From: Salinisphaera dokdonensis
GTDB taxonomy: Bacteria; Pseudomonadota; Gammaproteobacteria; Nevskiales; Salinisphaeraceae
Direction of reading: 5' to 3'
DNA: 64,000 nucleotides
NCBI RefSeq assembly: GCF_040361215.1
Contig: NZ_APND01000006.1
Location: 1-64,000, forward strand
The translations under genes were made by a program, and so were the position numbers. A model generated the notes under the pieces. The model had not been told where the DNA came from and did no database searches. It saw only the letters and a program-made list of their open reading frames with translations. Below, in pieces: positions 52,677-61,116 of the stretch (position 1 is its first letter; every line of letters begins with the position of its first letter).

Positions 52677-54068
52677 ATGACTGACTTCACAACGCTCGCG
52701 CTACGCCGCGAACTGATCGACAGTGCCTCGGCCCGCGGCTTCGACCGCATGACGCCGGTACAGGCACAGACGCTACCCTCGATACTCGCCGGCGAGGACG
52801 TGCTGGCCCAGGCCGAGACCGGCAGCGGCAAGACCGCAGCCTTCGGCTTCGGCCTGCTGAATAAACTAGCCGCCGAACAGGCCGAAACCCAGGCGCTTGT
52901 GCTGTGCCCGACCCGCGAACTCGCGGATCAGGTCGGCCAGGCGTTGCGCCAGTTCGCCGCCACCATCCCGAACATCAAGCTGATGACGCTTTGTGGCGGC
53001 ACGCCGATGCGCGCGCAGGTCAATTCGCTGGCCCAGCCGCCGCATATCGTCGTGGGTACGCCCGGCCGCATCCTCGCGCATCTGCGGCGCGAGAGTCTGA
53101 ACACGAGCGCGCTGCAGACGCTGGTGCTCGACGAAGCCGACCGTATGCTCGATATGGGCTTCATTGCCGATATCGAGGCCATCGTCGGCTGTCTACCGGC
53201 CGATCGACAGACGCTGCTGTTCTCCGCCACCTGGCCGGAGGAGATACGCAGCGTTTCGACTCGACTGCAGCGTAATCCGAAGCAGATCACTGCCGCCGCG
53301 GGCGATGGCCCGCCGCAGCGGATCGCGCAGATCTTTCATCAGGTCGCGGATACCGACAAGCTCGCCGCGCTCGAACGGGTGCTGGCCGATACGCAACGAC
53401 GCCAGAAGACGTTCACGCAGGCCCTGGTGTTCTGTAACCGGCGTGATGACGTGGACCGCGTGAGCACGCATCTGAACTCACGCGGCGTGTCCGCGCTGGC
53501 TCTGCATGGCGATCGCGAACAGCGTGAGCGCGACGAAGTGCTGCTGCGCTTCGCCAACCAGAGCTGTGCGGTACTGGTCGCCACCGACGTTGCCGCACGC
53601 GGTCTGGATATCGCTTCATTGCCCTTGGTCGTGAGCGTGGATCTCGCCCGCGATATCGATACCCATACGCACCGCATCGGCCGCACCGGGCGCGCCGGCG
53701 AGTCGGGACGCGCGGTGTCCTTCTGCACGCCGCGCGAGCATGAACGCGCCGAGCGCATTGCAGTAGCCGCCGGCTTTCGATTGAGCTGGTCGCGCCTGCC
53801 GAATAACGAGGGGTCGGCACGCGACCAACCGCCCATGGCCACGCTGGTCATCCAGGGCGGTCGCCGCGACAAACTCCGTCCGGGCGATATTCTCGGCGCG
53901 CTGACCGGCGAAGGCGGCCTCTCGGGCGACGACGTCGGCAAGATCGAGATCACGACTGTGCGTGCCTATGTGGCCGTCGCGCGATCCAAGGCCAAGCCCG
54001 CTCGCGACCGGCTGCGCCAGGCCGGCATCAAGAAGCGGCGCTTCCGAGTGGGCGTGCTCGGCGACTGA
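52677..54068 (+). CDS. dbpA: ATP-dependent RNA helicase DbpA (DEAD box)
   Basis: A 463-aa DEAD-box helicase for 50S ribosome assembly. Helicase motifs in order: Q motif FDRMTPVQ, AETGSGKT (Walker A), PTRELA, GTPGR, DEAD (LDEADRMLDMGF), SAT, then VATDVAARGLD and HRIGRTGRAG. The C-terminal ~75 residues form the DbpA-type RNA-binding domain that targets 23S rRNA hairpin 92 (QGGRRDKLRPGDILGALTGE). Length matches E. coli DbpA (457 aa). The ATG at 52677 starts MTDFTTL; a GTG at 52662 is unlikely. Monocistronic. Confidence 0.92.
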   Translation: MTDFTTLALRRELIDSASARGFDRMTPVQAQTLPSILAGEDVLAQAETGSGKTAAFGFGLLNKLAAEQAETQALVLCPTRELADQVGQALRQFAATIPNIKLMTLCGGTPMRAQVNSLAQPPHIVVGTPGRILAHLRRESLNTSALQTLVLDEADRMLDMGFIADIEAIVGCLPADRQTLLFSATWPEEIRSVSTRLQRNPKQITAAAGDGPPQRIAQIFHQVADTDKLAALERVLADTQRRQKTFTQALVFCNRRDDVDRVSTHLNSRGVSALALHGDREQRERDEVLLRFANQSCAVLVATDVAARGLDIASLPLVVSVDLARDIDTHTHRIGRTGRAGESGRAVSFCTPREHERAERIAVAAGFRLSWSRLPNNEGSARDQPPMATLVIQGGRRDKLRPGDILGALTGEGGLSGDDVGKIEITTVRAYVAVARSKAKPARDRLRQAGIKKRRFRVGVLGD

Positions 54069-54419
54069 ACTTGGCGTTTCAATAGCTGGCGGAGGCTCCG
54101 ATCGACGATCGGAAGCTACGCTCATTGGCTACCCGCTCTGCGACACGTCGTTCCGAAATATTCGCGGCTCGCTCGTCGTAGTCGCCGAGCGGCGATTTCC
54201 GGCCTCGTGTGTCGCGAACTCACGGCTACGCCCCATCGCGCGCCCGCGACCAAATCATCAGCTCATCACTAAGCTTGAAAGGCACGCTCGGCTATTCCAT
54301 GCCCGATGGCCGCCAAGGGGTCGGGCGTGCTGTTACCCAACGGGAAGATGGCAATACCCACGCTAGCGCATGTATTACCCAACGACTAGAATGCGGCCTG
54401 GCTTTTTACCCCTATCCCC
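54069..54419. other. Intergenic region downstream of dbpA
   Basis: About 350 bp. CCGATC-GAC-GATCGG forms a hairpin at 54098-54112 without a U tract. TTACCCAACG occurs twice (about 54332 and 54371). No supported ORF. Confidence 0.4.
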
Positions 54420-54451
54420 ATGAATAAAAAATTAAATCGCTGCTCGCCGCC

Positions 54452-55468
54452 TTGGCCACCACCGTTCCGGTGATCGCGACGGCCGCCGCCCCGCAGCCCA
54501 TCTCGGTACCGGACAACGTCTATGCCGTGTCCTATGACAGCAGCGGCGATCATCTGCTCGCCGGCGGTATGCAAGGCGATCTGACGCTCATCAACACGGC
54601 CGACGGCAAGAGTACGGCTCGGATCAAGGTCGATACGCTGGTCGGGTCTGTACTGCTGAGCGACGATGCCCAATCCGTGTTCCTCGGCAACTCGGGCACG
54701 GCGCCGCAGACCGTGGCTCTGAATCTGACCAGCGGCGAAATCGGCACGCGTTTCTTGCCGGCCGAGCCCAACCAGACCCGCGTCAGCGACACCACGACCC
54801 TGCGCCTGTCAGACGACGGCAGCCAGCTGTTCATGGCCAACACGTCGGCCGGCGGCGCACTGATCTTCGATACGGACAGCGGCGAGATCCTCAAGCGTTT
54901 CAGCGACGATGCACCGCGCAGCGGCGATTGCGCGATCAACGACAGCTGGACAACGGTCGTCTGCAGCAAGAACGCGAGCACGTCCATGTCGGCCCCGGCG
55001 GACAGCTATGCGCGGCTCATCGCCTGGAACGTCGCGGACGAAAAGGTCATTGCCGACATGAAAGTCGAGCCGATGAAGAGCGCCGGGCAGATCGCGTTCG
55101 CCGGCGACAGCAAGGTCGCGGCTGGCGATATGTGCATGGGCAAGCAGGCCTGCGGCCTGGCCGTGATCGATCTCGACGAACAGAAAGTCGAGTCGATGGG
55201 CAACGCCTTCCTTGGCCCCGACGACGAAGTGAAACCCTACTCCCAGCCCTCGCTCTACACGATGACGGTCAGCCCTGATGGCAAGCGTCTTGCCGCAGGC
55301 AGCGAAGACGGCATGGTTCCCGTCTGGCAGCTGACACCCCTGAAGCGCCTTTCGCAGGACGAAGTGCTGGTGGACGATTCGGTCCGTGCTCTCGCTTTCT
55401 CACCGGACGGACAGCAGATCGCCGTCGGCGGCGACAGCCAGAGCCTCGTTCTGATCGACGCCCCCTGA
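54452..55468 (+). CDS. WD40/beta-propeller repeat protein, probably periplasmic; start disrupted
   Basis: About 338 residues of WD40-like blades (YAVSYDSSGDHLLAGGMQGDL, then MTVSPDGKRLAAGSEDGMV and ALAFSPDGQQIAVGG), predicted to form a propeller scaffold. From the TTG at 54452 the frame begins ATTVPVIATAAAP, the end of a signal peptide. The expected beginning is present just upstream but in another frame: ATG at 54420, AATAAA, then six A. One more A would give MNKKIKSLLAALATTV and join the frames. So this is a one-base frameshift, a sequencing error in a homopolymer or slippage, or a rare start at TTG. No clear ribosome site is seen for either. Confidence 0.7.
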   Translation: MATTVPVIATAAAPQPISVPDNVYAVSYDSSGDHLLAGGMQGDLTLINTADGKSTARIKVDTLVGSVLLSDDAQSVFLGNSGTAPQTVALNLTSGEIGTRFLPAEPNQTRVSDTTTLRLSDDGSQLFMANTSAGGALIFDTDSGEILKRFSDDAPRSGDCAINDSWTTVVCSKNASTSMSAPADSYARLIAWNVADEKVIADMKVEPMKSAGQIAFAGDSKVAAGDMCMGKQACGLAVIDLDEQKVESMGNAFLGPDDEVKPYSQPSLYTMTVSPDGKRLAAGSEDGMVPVWQLTPLKRLSQDEVLVDDSVRALAFSPDGQQIAVGGDSQSLVLIDAP

Positions 55469-55634
55469 AGCGAGTGGGTTACAGGGCGCGGGCTGCATAG
55501 GCGCCCGCGCCCAGCACTGTTTCAGCAGGTTTCACGAGCCGCTCACTGGCGCTTCGAAGCGAAAACAAACCGCTAAGCAATCTCTTCCAGCCCATTGACG
55601 CTCTGGCGTCTATTTCACGTATTCGGAGCATCAC

Positions 55635-56387
55635 ATGGCATCGGGCAACCCTGCTCTGACCCAGAAGACTTTCGACGCCCTGCCCGCCGCCAACGGCGCG
55701 CGCATGACGATCAATGGCACCGTGCACAAGACCGCCATCCTGCTGCTGTTGACCGCCGCGTCTGCATTCCTGGCCTGGCGCATGGCCCTGACGACATTGA
55801 CGACGAGCTATAGCCCCATGGGCGCGCTCGGGCCCTGGATGATCGGCGGCTCGATTCTCGGCCTGATCATTGCGATCGTGATCATCTTCCGCAAGCACTG
55901 GGCGCCCTATCTCGCCCCGGTCTACGCGATCGTAGAAGGCGTGGTAATCGGCATCATTTCGTTGGCGATGGAACTGCAGTTCCCCGGCATCGCTTTTCAG
56001 GCCGCCGCCCTGACGTTCGGCACCCTGGCCTGCCTGCTGATGGCCTATCGCTCGGGCCTGATCCGCGCGACCGAGAACTTCAAACTCGGCGTGGTCGCGG
56101 CGACTGGCGGCATCATGGTCGTCTACCTCATCGACATCGTGCTGCGAATGTTCGGCATGCCGATCGGCTTCATCCACGACAGCGGCTGGGCCGGCATCGG
56201 CTTCAGCCTGTTGGTGGTGGTCATCGCTGCGCTGAATCTCGTGCTCGATTTCGACTTTATCGAAAAAGGCGCCGAGCGCGGCGCGCCTGCCTACATGGAA
56301 TGGTACGGCGCCTTCGGCCTGCTGGTGACGCTGATCTGGCTCTATCTCGAGATGCTGCGCCTGCTGGGGAAAGCGCGTAGTCGCTGA
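55635..56387 (+). CDS. Bax inhibitor-1/YccA family membrane protein
   Basis: A 250-aa protein with about seven membrane helices. The family pattern shows in the first helix region (LLLLTAASAFLAW), the middle HWAPYLAPVYAIVEGVVIGIIS and the last helices (ALNLVLDFDFIEKGAE, where the DFDFIE segment marks the family). The N-terminal 30 residues are soluble. Bacterial members are linked to calcium leak or envelope stress; function is not established. It is monocistronic. Confidence 0.8.
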   Translation: MASGNPALTQKTFDALPAANGARMTINGTVHKTAILLLLTAASAFLAWRMALTTLTTSYSPMGALGPWMIGGSILGLIIAIVIIFRKHWAPYLAPVYAIVEGVVIGIISLAMELQFPGIAFQAAALTFGTLACLLMAYRSGLIRATENFKLGVVAATGGIMVVYLIDIVLRMFGMPIGFIHDSGWAGIGFSLLVVVIAALNLVLDFDFIEKGAERGAPAYMEWYGAFGLLVTLIWLYLEMLRLLGKARSR

Positions 56388-56567
56388 CACGAATGGGAAT
56401 ATGAAGCCTGACGGATAGCCGTTGGGGCGCATAACGAAAGCCCCTCGCACAGATCTTCAACTGGATCGACTTCGATACTGAAGAGCCCCATCTTACTGGT
56501 CGATACATCGCTCAGACCCTGCAACAAACCGTCGGCGTAAGCCGGCACCTGAGCGGAACAACGGCAA

Positions 56568-57404
56568 ATGGCACGGCGTAGAAGAAAATCCGATTTCGAA
56601 CAATGGGTCGCACTATTCGCGAAGCTTCCGTGGCCGGTATGTCTCGCACTGACGCTACCGGCTTACTTCGGTTTCGCAGCGCTTGTTGATTGGCCGATAC
56701 CCAAAACCACGGGCGTGTCGGAGATGGGCGGCGTCGTTGTTGCGCAGTTCATACGCGTCGCCGGCATGATCGGCCAATATGCCGCACCGGCGATGCTGCT
56801 TCTAGCCGCTTTGATGTCGCTCCTGGCGAAGCGGCGCCGGGCTCAACTACTTCAAACGTCTCGCTCAATAAGCGGCAGCGCCAAACTCATGCAAATGAGC
56901 TGGCAGGACTTCGAGCGACTGGTCCATGCCTGGTTCGAAGAGCAGCGCTACAAGGTTGCGGCCACCCCGGCCGGCCCCGATGGCGGTATCGATCTCATTC
57001 TCAAACGCGACGGCGAAACTTTCCTGGTCCAGTGCAAGCAGTGGCGCGCGAACCGCATCGGCGTTTCGATCGTGCGTGAACTGTACGGCGTTATGGTCGC
57101 GCAGGGTGCCGCGGGTGGTTTCGTCGTCGGCGTTGGCGACTACACGGCTGCAGCGAAAGCATTCGCGACGGGTCGCAACATCGATCTCGTCGACGCGCGT
57201 GCTGTCATTCACCAGAGCGCTCCGGTTACGCAGCCGAATGATGCGGCGCCCGCCGCCCGAGCCCCTGAAACGCCGAGTTGCCCACGGTGCAACGCCAGCA
57301 TGGTGGAGCGTACCGCGCGAAACGGCGCGAAAGCAGGTAACACGTTCTACGGCTGCAGCCGATTTCCCGCATGCCGCGGCACGCGACCCGTAAGTGCCGA
57401 ATAA
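56568..57404 (+). CDS. Membrane-anchored Mrr-type restriction endonuclease with zinc finger
   Basis: A 278-aa protein. Two N-terminal helices (residues ~22-42 and ~55-85) precede a nuclease domain of the Mrr/PD-(D/E)xK class: GPDGGIDL with D142, then QCK with Q155 and K157, and GVSIVRELYGV. The C-terminal ~40 residues carry a topoisomerase-type C4 zinc finger (SCPRC, then YGCSRFPAC). Nucleases of this build are common and may cut methylated or foreign DNA; the membrane anchor could place it at the inner membrane. A related fragment survives at 62780-62884. No methyltransferase is beside it. Confidence 0.8.
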   Translation: MARRRRKSDFEQWVALFAKLPWPVCLALTLPAYFGFAALVDWPIPKTTGVSEMGGVVVAQFIRVAGMIGQYAAPAMLLLAALMSLLAKRRRAQLLQTSRSISGSAKLMQMSWQDFERLVHAWFEEQRYKVAATPAGPDGGIDLILKRDGETFLVQCKQWRANRIGVSIVRELYGVMVAQGAAGGFVVGVGDYTAAAKAFATGRNIDLVDARAVIHQSAPVTQPNDAAPAARAPETPSCPRCNASMVERTARNGAKAGNTFYGCSRFPACRGTRPVSAE

Positions 57405-57570
57405 GATCAAGCGCGCCCCACCGGCACGGCCTGACTCCTTCGATACGACTTGCCCCCGGTCTCCAAGGCCCTCGGCAACCCGTCGAACCTAAGAAATGAG
57501 TTGATCACGGGTGTAGAGTCTGTGCGGCACGGTCGTGTGCCGTTTCGCCCCGCTCCGGAGTTAGCGCCGT

Positions 57571-58536
57571 ATGCACGTCTTCAGTAATCCAGTCGGCCGC
57601 GGCTCGCTCTGGTTCGACAATCTCACCACGGCCGAGGGCACCCCGGTCGCTTATGACCCGCAGGCCCGGGCTTTTCTGCCCATGCCGCCGTTCTGTATCA
57701 ACCGGGAGCGCATCGGCTGCAACTGGATCGCGCCGGAGCAAGGGGCTTTCTGTCGCTCCTGTGCGATGACGGCCCTGGCGCCGGATCCCTCGATCGAAAA
57801 CGCCATCCCGAACTGGGCGGAGACCGAAGCGGCTAAGCGCTGGGCGCTCGACAACTTGGGGCGCTGGCACTGGTTCCGCCCCGAGGACCCGGGCACCCGG
57901 CCCATATTCCATATGCTGGCCGAGTACGACGGGCCAGCACCCATGGGGCATGCCGACGGCGTCGTGACCATAAGCGTGAACGAGGCGGACCCGGTCGTTC
58001 GCACCACCCGCCGTCAGGCGCTGGGCGAGCCCTATCGCACCATGATCGGCCATATGCGGCACGAGATCGCCCATATGCTTTGGTGGCGGCTGAGCCTGCG
58101 CGACGATTTTCTCGACGCGTTTCGCGAAATGTTCGGCGATGAGCGCGTGGATTACGGGCTCTCGCTGCAGCGTCATTACACGAGCGGCCCGCCGATCCAC
58201 TGGGATCAACGCTACTTGACCAGCTACGCATCGGCCCACCCGCACGAAGACTGGGCCGAGACCACGGCGCATCTGCTGCACCTAACCGATATCACCGACA
58301 GCTTCGTCGCCGCCGGTCTCTCCGCACCCAATCTACCCGGCGCGAACTGGGACCCGTACATGGAAACGGATTCCGAACGACTGATCCATTGCGGCGCATC
58401 GCTCGCTGTGGGCATCAACCATGTGAATCGCGCCATGGGCTTGTCGGATCTTTATCCCTTCGCGCTGGCCGAGCACACGCGCCGCAAACTCGCGTTCGTG
58501 CACGACTGGTTACGCCGGGGTGCGCAGGGGCGTTAG
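57571..58536 (+). CDS. Putative zinc metallopeptidase with N-terminal zinc ribbon
   Basis: A 321-aa protein. Four Cys (C42, C50, C61, C64) near the N terminus form a zinc ribbon (FCINRERIGC, FCRSC). The catalytic zinc motif HEIAH is at residues 164-168, preceded by HMR. Further conserved acidic and His residues are in HPHEDWAETTAH (near residue 226-237), which could give the third ligand. This matches the 'putative zinc-binding metallopeptidase' family (Peptidase_Mx). Substrate unknown. It is cytosolic, with no signal peptide. Monocistronic. Confidence 0.8.
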   Translation: MHVFSNPVGRGSLWFDNLTTAEGTPVAYDPQARAFLPMPPFCINRERIGCNWIAPEQGAFCRSCAMTALAPDPSIENAIPNWAETEAAKRWALDNLGRWHWFRPEDPGTRPIFHMLAEYDGPAPMGHADGVVTISVNEADPVVRTTRRQALGEPYRTMIGHMRHEIAHMLWWRLSLRDDFLDAFREMFGDERVDYGLSLQRHYTSGPPIHWDQRYLTSYASAHPHEDWAETTAHLLHLTDITDSFVAAGLSAPNLPGANWDPYMETDSERLIHCGASLAVGINHVNRAMGLSDLYPFALAEHTRRKLAFVHDWLRRGAQGR

Positions 58537-58680
58537 CGCCGGGCAAGCACGCCTCGCGTGCCGGTGGATGGGCAGGCTGGCTTTCGGGCCAGCCTAAATG
58601 GCTCGATCTGTGCGCGCGGCTTCAGCGCTTGATTAACCGCCATAGAACCTAGCTGCTGTCTCTCCAGCCCTTCGCCACGC

Positions 58681-58914
58681 TTACTGCCGGGAAGCCCACA
58701 TCGCCAGCCGATGCTGAATGGCTTTCTGCGAGACCTGTTCTTCCGGCAGCGGCTGGATCACGCCGTCGTGGACGAAAAGCCGGTAGATATATTCCAGCTT
58801 GTCGTTCGCGGAATCGGTCGCCTCGAATTCGACGACGCCGCGTTTCTCGCCGTACTCCACGCCCAACGCGATCGCTTTCTTGACGAGTTCTTTTTCGTTC
58901 TTGAGCTTTTTCAT
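58681..58914 (-). CDS. DUF5062 family protein
   Basis: A 77-aa protein. AAGGTG lies six bases before the ATG at 58914. MKKLKNEKELVKKAIALG, VEYGEKRGVVEFEATDSAND and KLEYIYRLFVHDGVIQPLP match DUF5062 proteins of Vibrio and Marinobacter. Function unknown. An in-frame GTG at 58923 would add three residues. It lies in a sparse region. Between 58915 and 59510 (596 bp) only the decayed ORF listed next is seen. Confidence 0.65.
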   Translation of the reverse strand: MKKLKNEKELVKKAIALGVEYGEKRGVVEFEATDSANDKLEYIYRLFVHDGVIQPLPEEQVSQKAIQHRLAMWASRQ

Positions 58915-59098
58915 TCGTCTCACCTTGCGTCAGGTTCGCCGTTCTCACGGTCGTTCAGGAACAGGCTAACTGATACAGGCGGCCCTCGGCGTCGGCACGC
59001 TCGCCTACCGAACACTTATTGAAGTCTGAAAATGCGGCGATACCGCCTCGCTCCTCAAAGGAACAAACTTTGTTGAAGGCTGAGGGCCGAGTCACGCG

Positions 59099-59284
59099 CT
59101 AGGCTTCTTGGCGGTCGCTCTCGAGTTTTTTGACGACGGGAATGACATGCGCAGGACGCAGCCCGAAACGCGCACCGATCTTCTTCGGGTTGTCATCGCC
59201 AGACGCCTAAACCGCGGCGATCGCCTCACCACGCCAGTCGGCTTGCGCGACGCAGTCTGCATTCGGTCGATCACCTCGGCGCAT
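59099..59284 (-). pseudogene. Decayed ORF with internal amber stop
   Basis: On the minus strand one frame reads from ATG at 59284 through QADWRGEAIAAV, a TAG at 59207-59209, then ASGDDNPKKIGARFG and LRPAHVIPVVKKLES to a stop at 59099. The parts on both sides of the TAG are well-formed protein-like sequence in a single frame. The family is not recognised. It looks like the end of a lost gene. There is no ribosome site. The upstream part of the frame is poor. Confidence 0.4.
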
Positions 59285-59510
59285 TGCGCCCCCGGACGTT
59301 ATTCGACCGCCGATTCAAGTGCTCGATTCGTGCGTGCCTAGCCTCTACGAGCAGCCCGTCCCCAGAGAAACCTCGGGCTAATACATCCCATGGCGGCGGC
59401 AGGCCACGCCCTATCCGAAGATCGCTTCTTAAACCTGCCCAATCTCGCTAAACCGCAAAACCGAGAAGCCCGACACAAGTCTTGCGGCACGTAAGCAGAG
59501 GTCGCGCGGG

Positions 59511-60932
59511 TCAGATCACCATGCCGGCAGTCTTCGTTTCAAGATACTCGGCGATACCTTCCTGGGCGCCCTCGCGGCCCATGCCGCTATGCTTCATGCC
59601 GCCGAATGGCGCGGCCGCGCTGGTCGGGTTGATATCGTTGATACCGATGATGCCGAAGTTCAGCCCTTCGAACGCGCGCATCGTGGTCGAGAGTTTCTCG
59701 CTGTAGACATAGGCCGCCAGGCCGTACTCGGTATCGTTGGCCAGCGCGATCAGGTCGTCCTCGTCGCGATAGCTGATCACCGGCGCGACCGGGCCGAAGG
59801 TCTCTTCCCGATAGATCTGCATCTCGGACGTGACGCCCGACAGAATCGTCGGCGCATAGAAATGCCCGGCCGCCAGCGCACCTTCGCTCATACGCTCACC
59901 GCCGTGGTGAACCTGCGCGCCCTTGGCGACAGCGTCCTGCACTTGAGCATCGATCTTGTCGATGGCCGCTTCGTTGATCAGCGGGCCGATGCCGATACCG
60001 TCGTCCATGCCGTTGCCCACCTGCAGGCGCGCCACGCGACGGGTGAGTTCACCGAGAAACGCCTCGGTATGGTCTTCGTGGACATAAATCCGATTGGGGC
60101 TGATGCACGCCTGGCCCATGTTGAGAAACTTCACCAACGACAGCCCCTTGGCCGCGTATACCGGGTCGGCGTCGGGAAACACCAGCGCCGGAGCGTGGCC
60201 GCCCAACTCCATGGACACACGCTTGAGATGCAGCGCGGCCTCCGCGTTGAGCTTGCGCCCAACCGCGGTGGAACCGGTGAACGTGAGCTTGCGCACGCGC
60301 GCATCGCTACAGAATGCCTGGCCGGTGGCCGTGGGATCGGAGACGGTCAGCAAGTTGACCACGCCCTTGGGAAAGCCGGCCGCCTCGAAGATCTCGAACA
60401 TGGCACGCGCGCACAGCGGCGTGCTCTCTGCGGGCTTGAGCACTACCGTGCAGCCGGCCGCCAAGGCGGGGCCGAGCTTGCGCGTGATCATGGAGATCGG
60501 ATAGTTCCAAGGTGTGATCGCGCCCACCACGCCCACCGGATCGCGACGCATCATGAAGCGCTGATTCTCGCGCGCCGACGGCACCATCTGGCCGTAGACC
60601 CGCTTGGCTTCTTCCGCGAACCAGAGCAGAAAATCCGCGCCGTAGCCCACCTCGGCGAGCGAGGCCTTGAGCGGTTTGCCCTGTTCGCGCGTCATCAATT
60701 CGGCCAGCTCGCGCTTGCGTTCGGTCATCAGCTCCCAGGCGCGATAAAGCAACTGGGCGCGATGATAGGCCGTGGTTGCGCGCCAGCCGGCAAATGCCGA
60801 GTGCGCAGCCTCAATCGCGGCCTCGATATCCGCATCGTTGCAGTCGGGCACCGTATCGATCGTTTCGCCGGTCGCCGGATTGGTGACTGCAAACGTGGGC
60901 CGGCCGTCGAGCCATTCGCCGTTGATGAACAT
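59511..60932 (-). CDS. NAD-dependent aldehyde dehydrogenase, succinate-semialdehyde dehydrogenase-like
   Basis: A 473-aa aldehyde dehydrogenase. Catalytic Cys is in NMGQACISPNR, Glu in MELGGHAP (standard LELGG-like), cofactor residues in TPWNYPISM and GSTAVGR. The FINGEWLDG start and ERKRELAELMTREQGKPL helix match the GabD/SSADH branch of about 480 aa. It oxidises succinate semialdehyde or related aldehydes. A shorter paralogue lies at 22402-23778. It is likely expressed alone, 184 bp downstream of prpD on the same strand beyond prpD's terminator. Confidence 0.85.
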   Translation of the reverse strand: MFINGEWLDGRPTFAVTNPATGETIDTVPDCNDADIEAAIEAAHSAFAGWRATTAYHRAQLLYRAWELMTERKRELAELMTREQGKPLKASLAEVGYGADFLLWFAEEAKRVYGQMVPSARENQRFMMRRDPVGVVGAITPWNYPISMITRKLGPALAAGCTVVLKPAESTPLCARAMFEIFEAAGFPKGVVNLLTVSDPTATGQAFCSDARVRKLTFTGSTAVGRKLNAEAALHLKRVSMELGGHAPALVFPDADPVYAAKGLSLVKFLNMGQACISPNRIYVHEDHTEAFLGELTRRVARLQVGNGMDDGIGIGPLINEAAIDKIDAQVQDAVAKGAQVHHGGERMSEGALAAGHFYAPTILSGVTSEMQIYREETFGPVAPVISYRDEDDLIALANDTEYGLAAYVYSEKLSTTMRAFEGLNFGIIGINDINPTSAAAPFGGMKHSGMGREGAQEGIAEYLETKTAGMVI

Positions 60933-61042
60933 CGTCTACTCCAGAAAGTCGGATAGCCCGCTCGGGCAAGCACGCCCATTAACGGCTATTTAGATACAAC
61001 TTGCACCACGAACAGGAGGGCTTTGCCGTCACGAAAGGCTTA

Positions 61043-61080
61043 TAAAAAAACGGCCCCGGCGTACACAGACGCCAGGGCCG
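61043..61080 (-). terminator. Terminator of prpD
   Basis: On the minus strand CGGCCC-TGGCGT pairs with ACGCC-GGGGCCG around loop CTGTGT, with one bulge, then eight T (61043-61050). It begins 36 bp after the stop of prpD. Confidence 0.85.
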
Positions 61081-61116
61081 CAGTGTCTCGCGATGAGATC
61101 GCGATGCAGACAGGCC

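Noticed and set aside
54098..54112. CCGATC-GAC-GATCGG as terminator of dbpA
   Set aside because: Short stem without a following T run.
58573..58596. Hairpin AGGCTGGC-TTTCG-GGCCAGCCT after the metallopeptidase gene
   Set aside because: No U tract on either strand, so I do not call it a terminator; it may still limit mRNA decay.
59207..59209. TAG in the decayed ORF read as a recoded codon (pyrrolysine or suppression)
   Set aside because: No sign of recoding machinery or structure in the window, and the rest of the frame is poor; gene decay is simpler.
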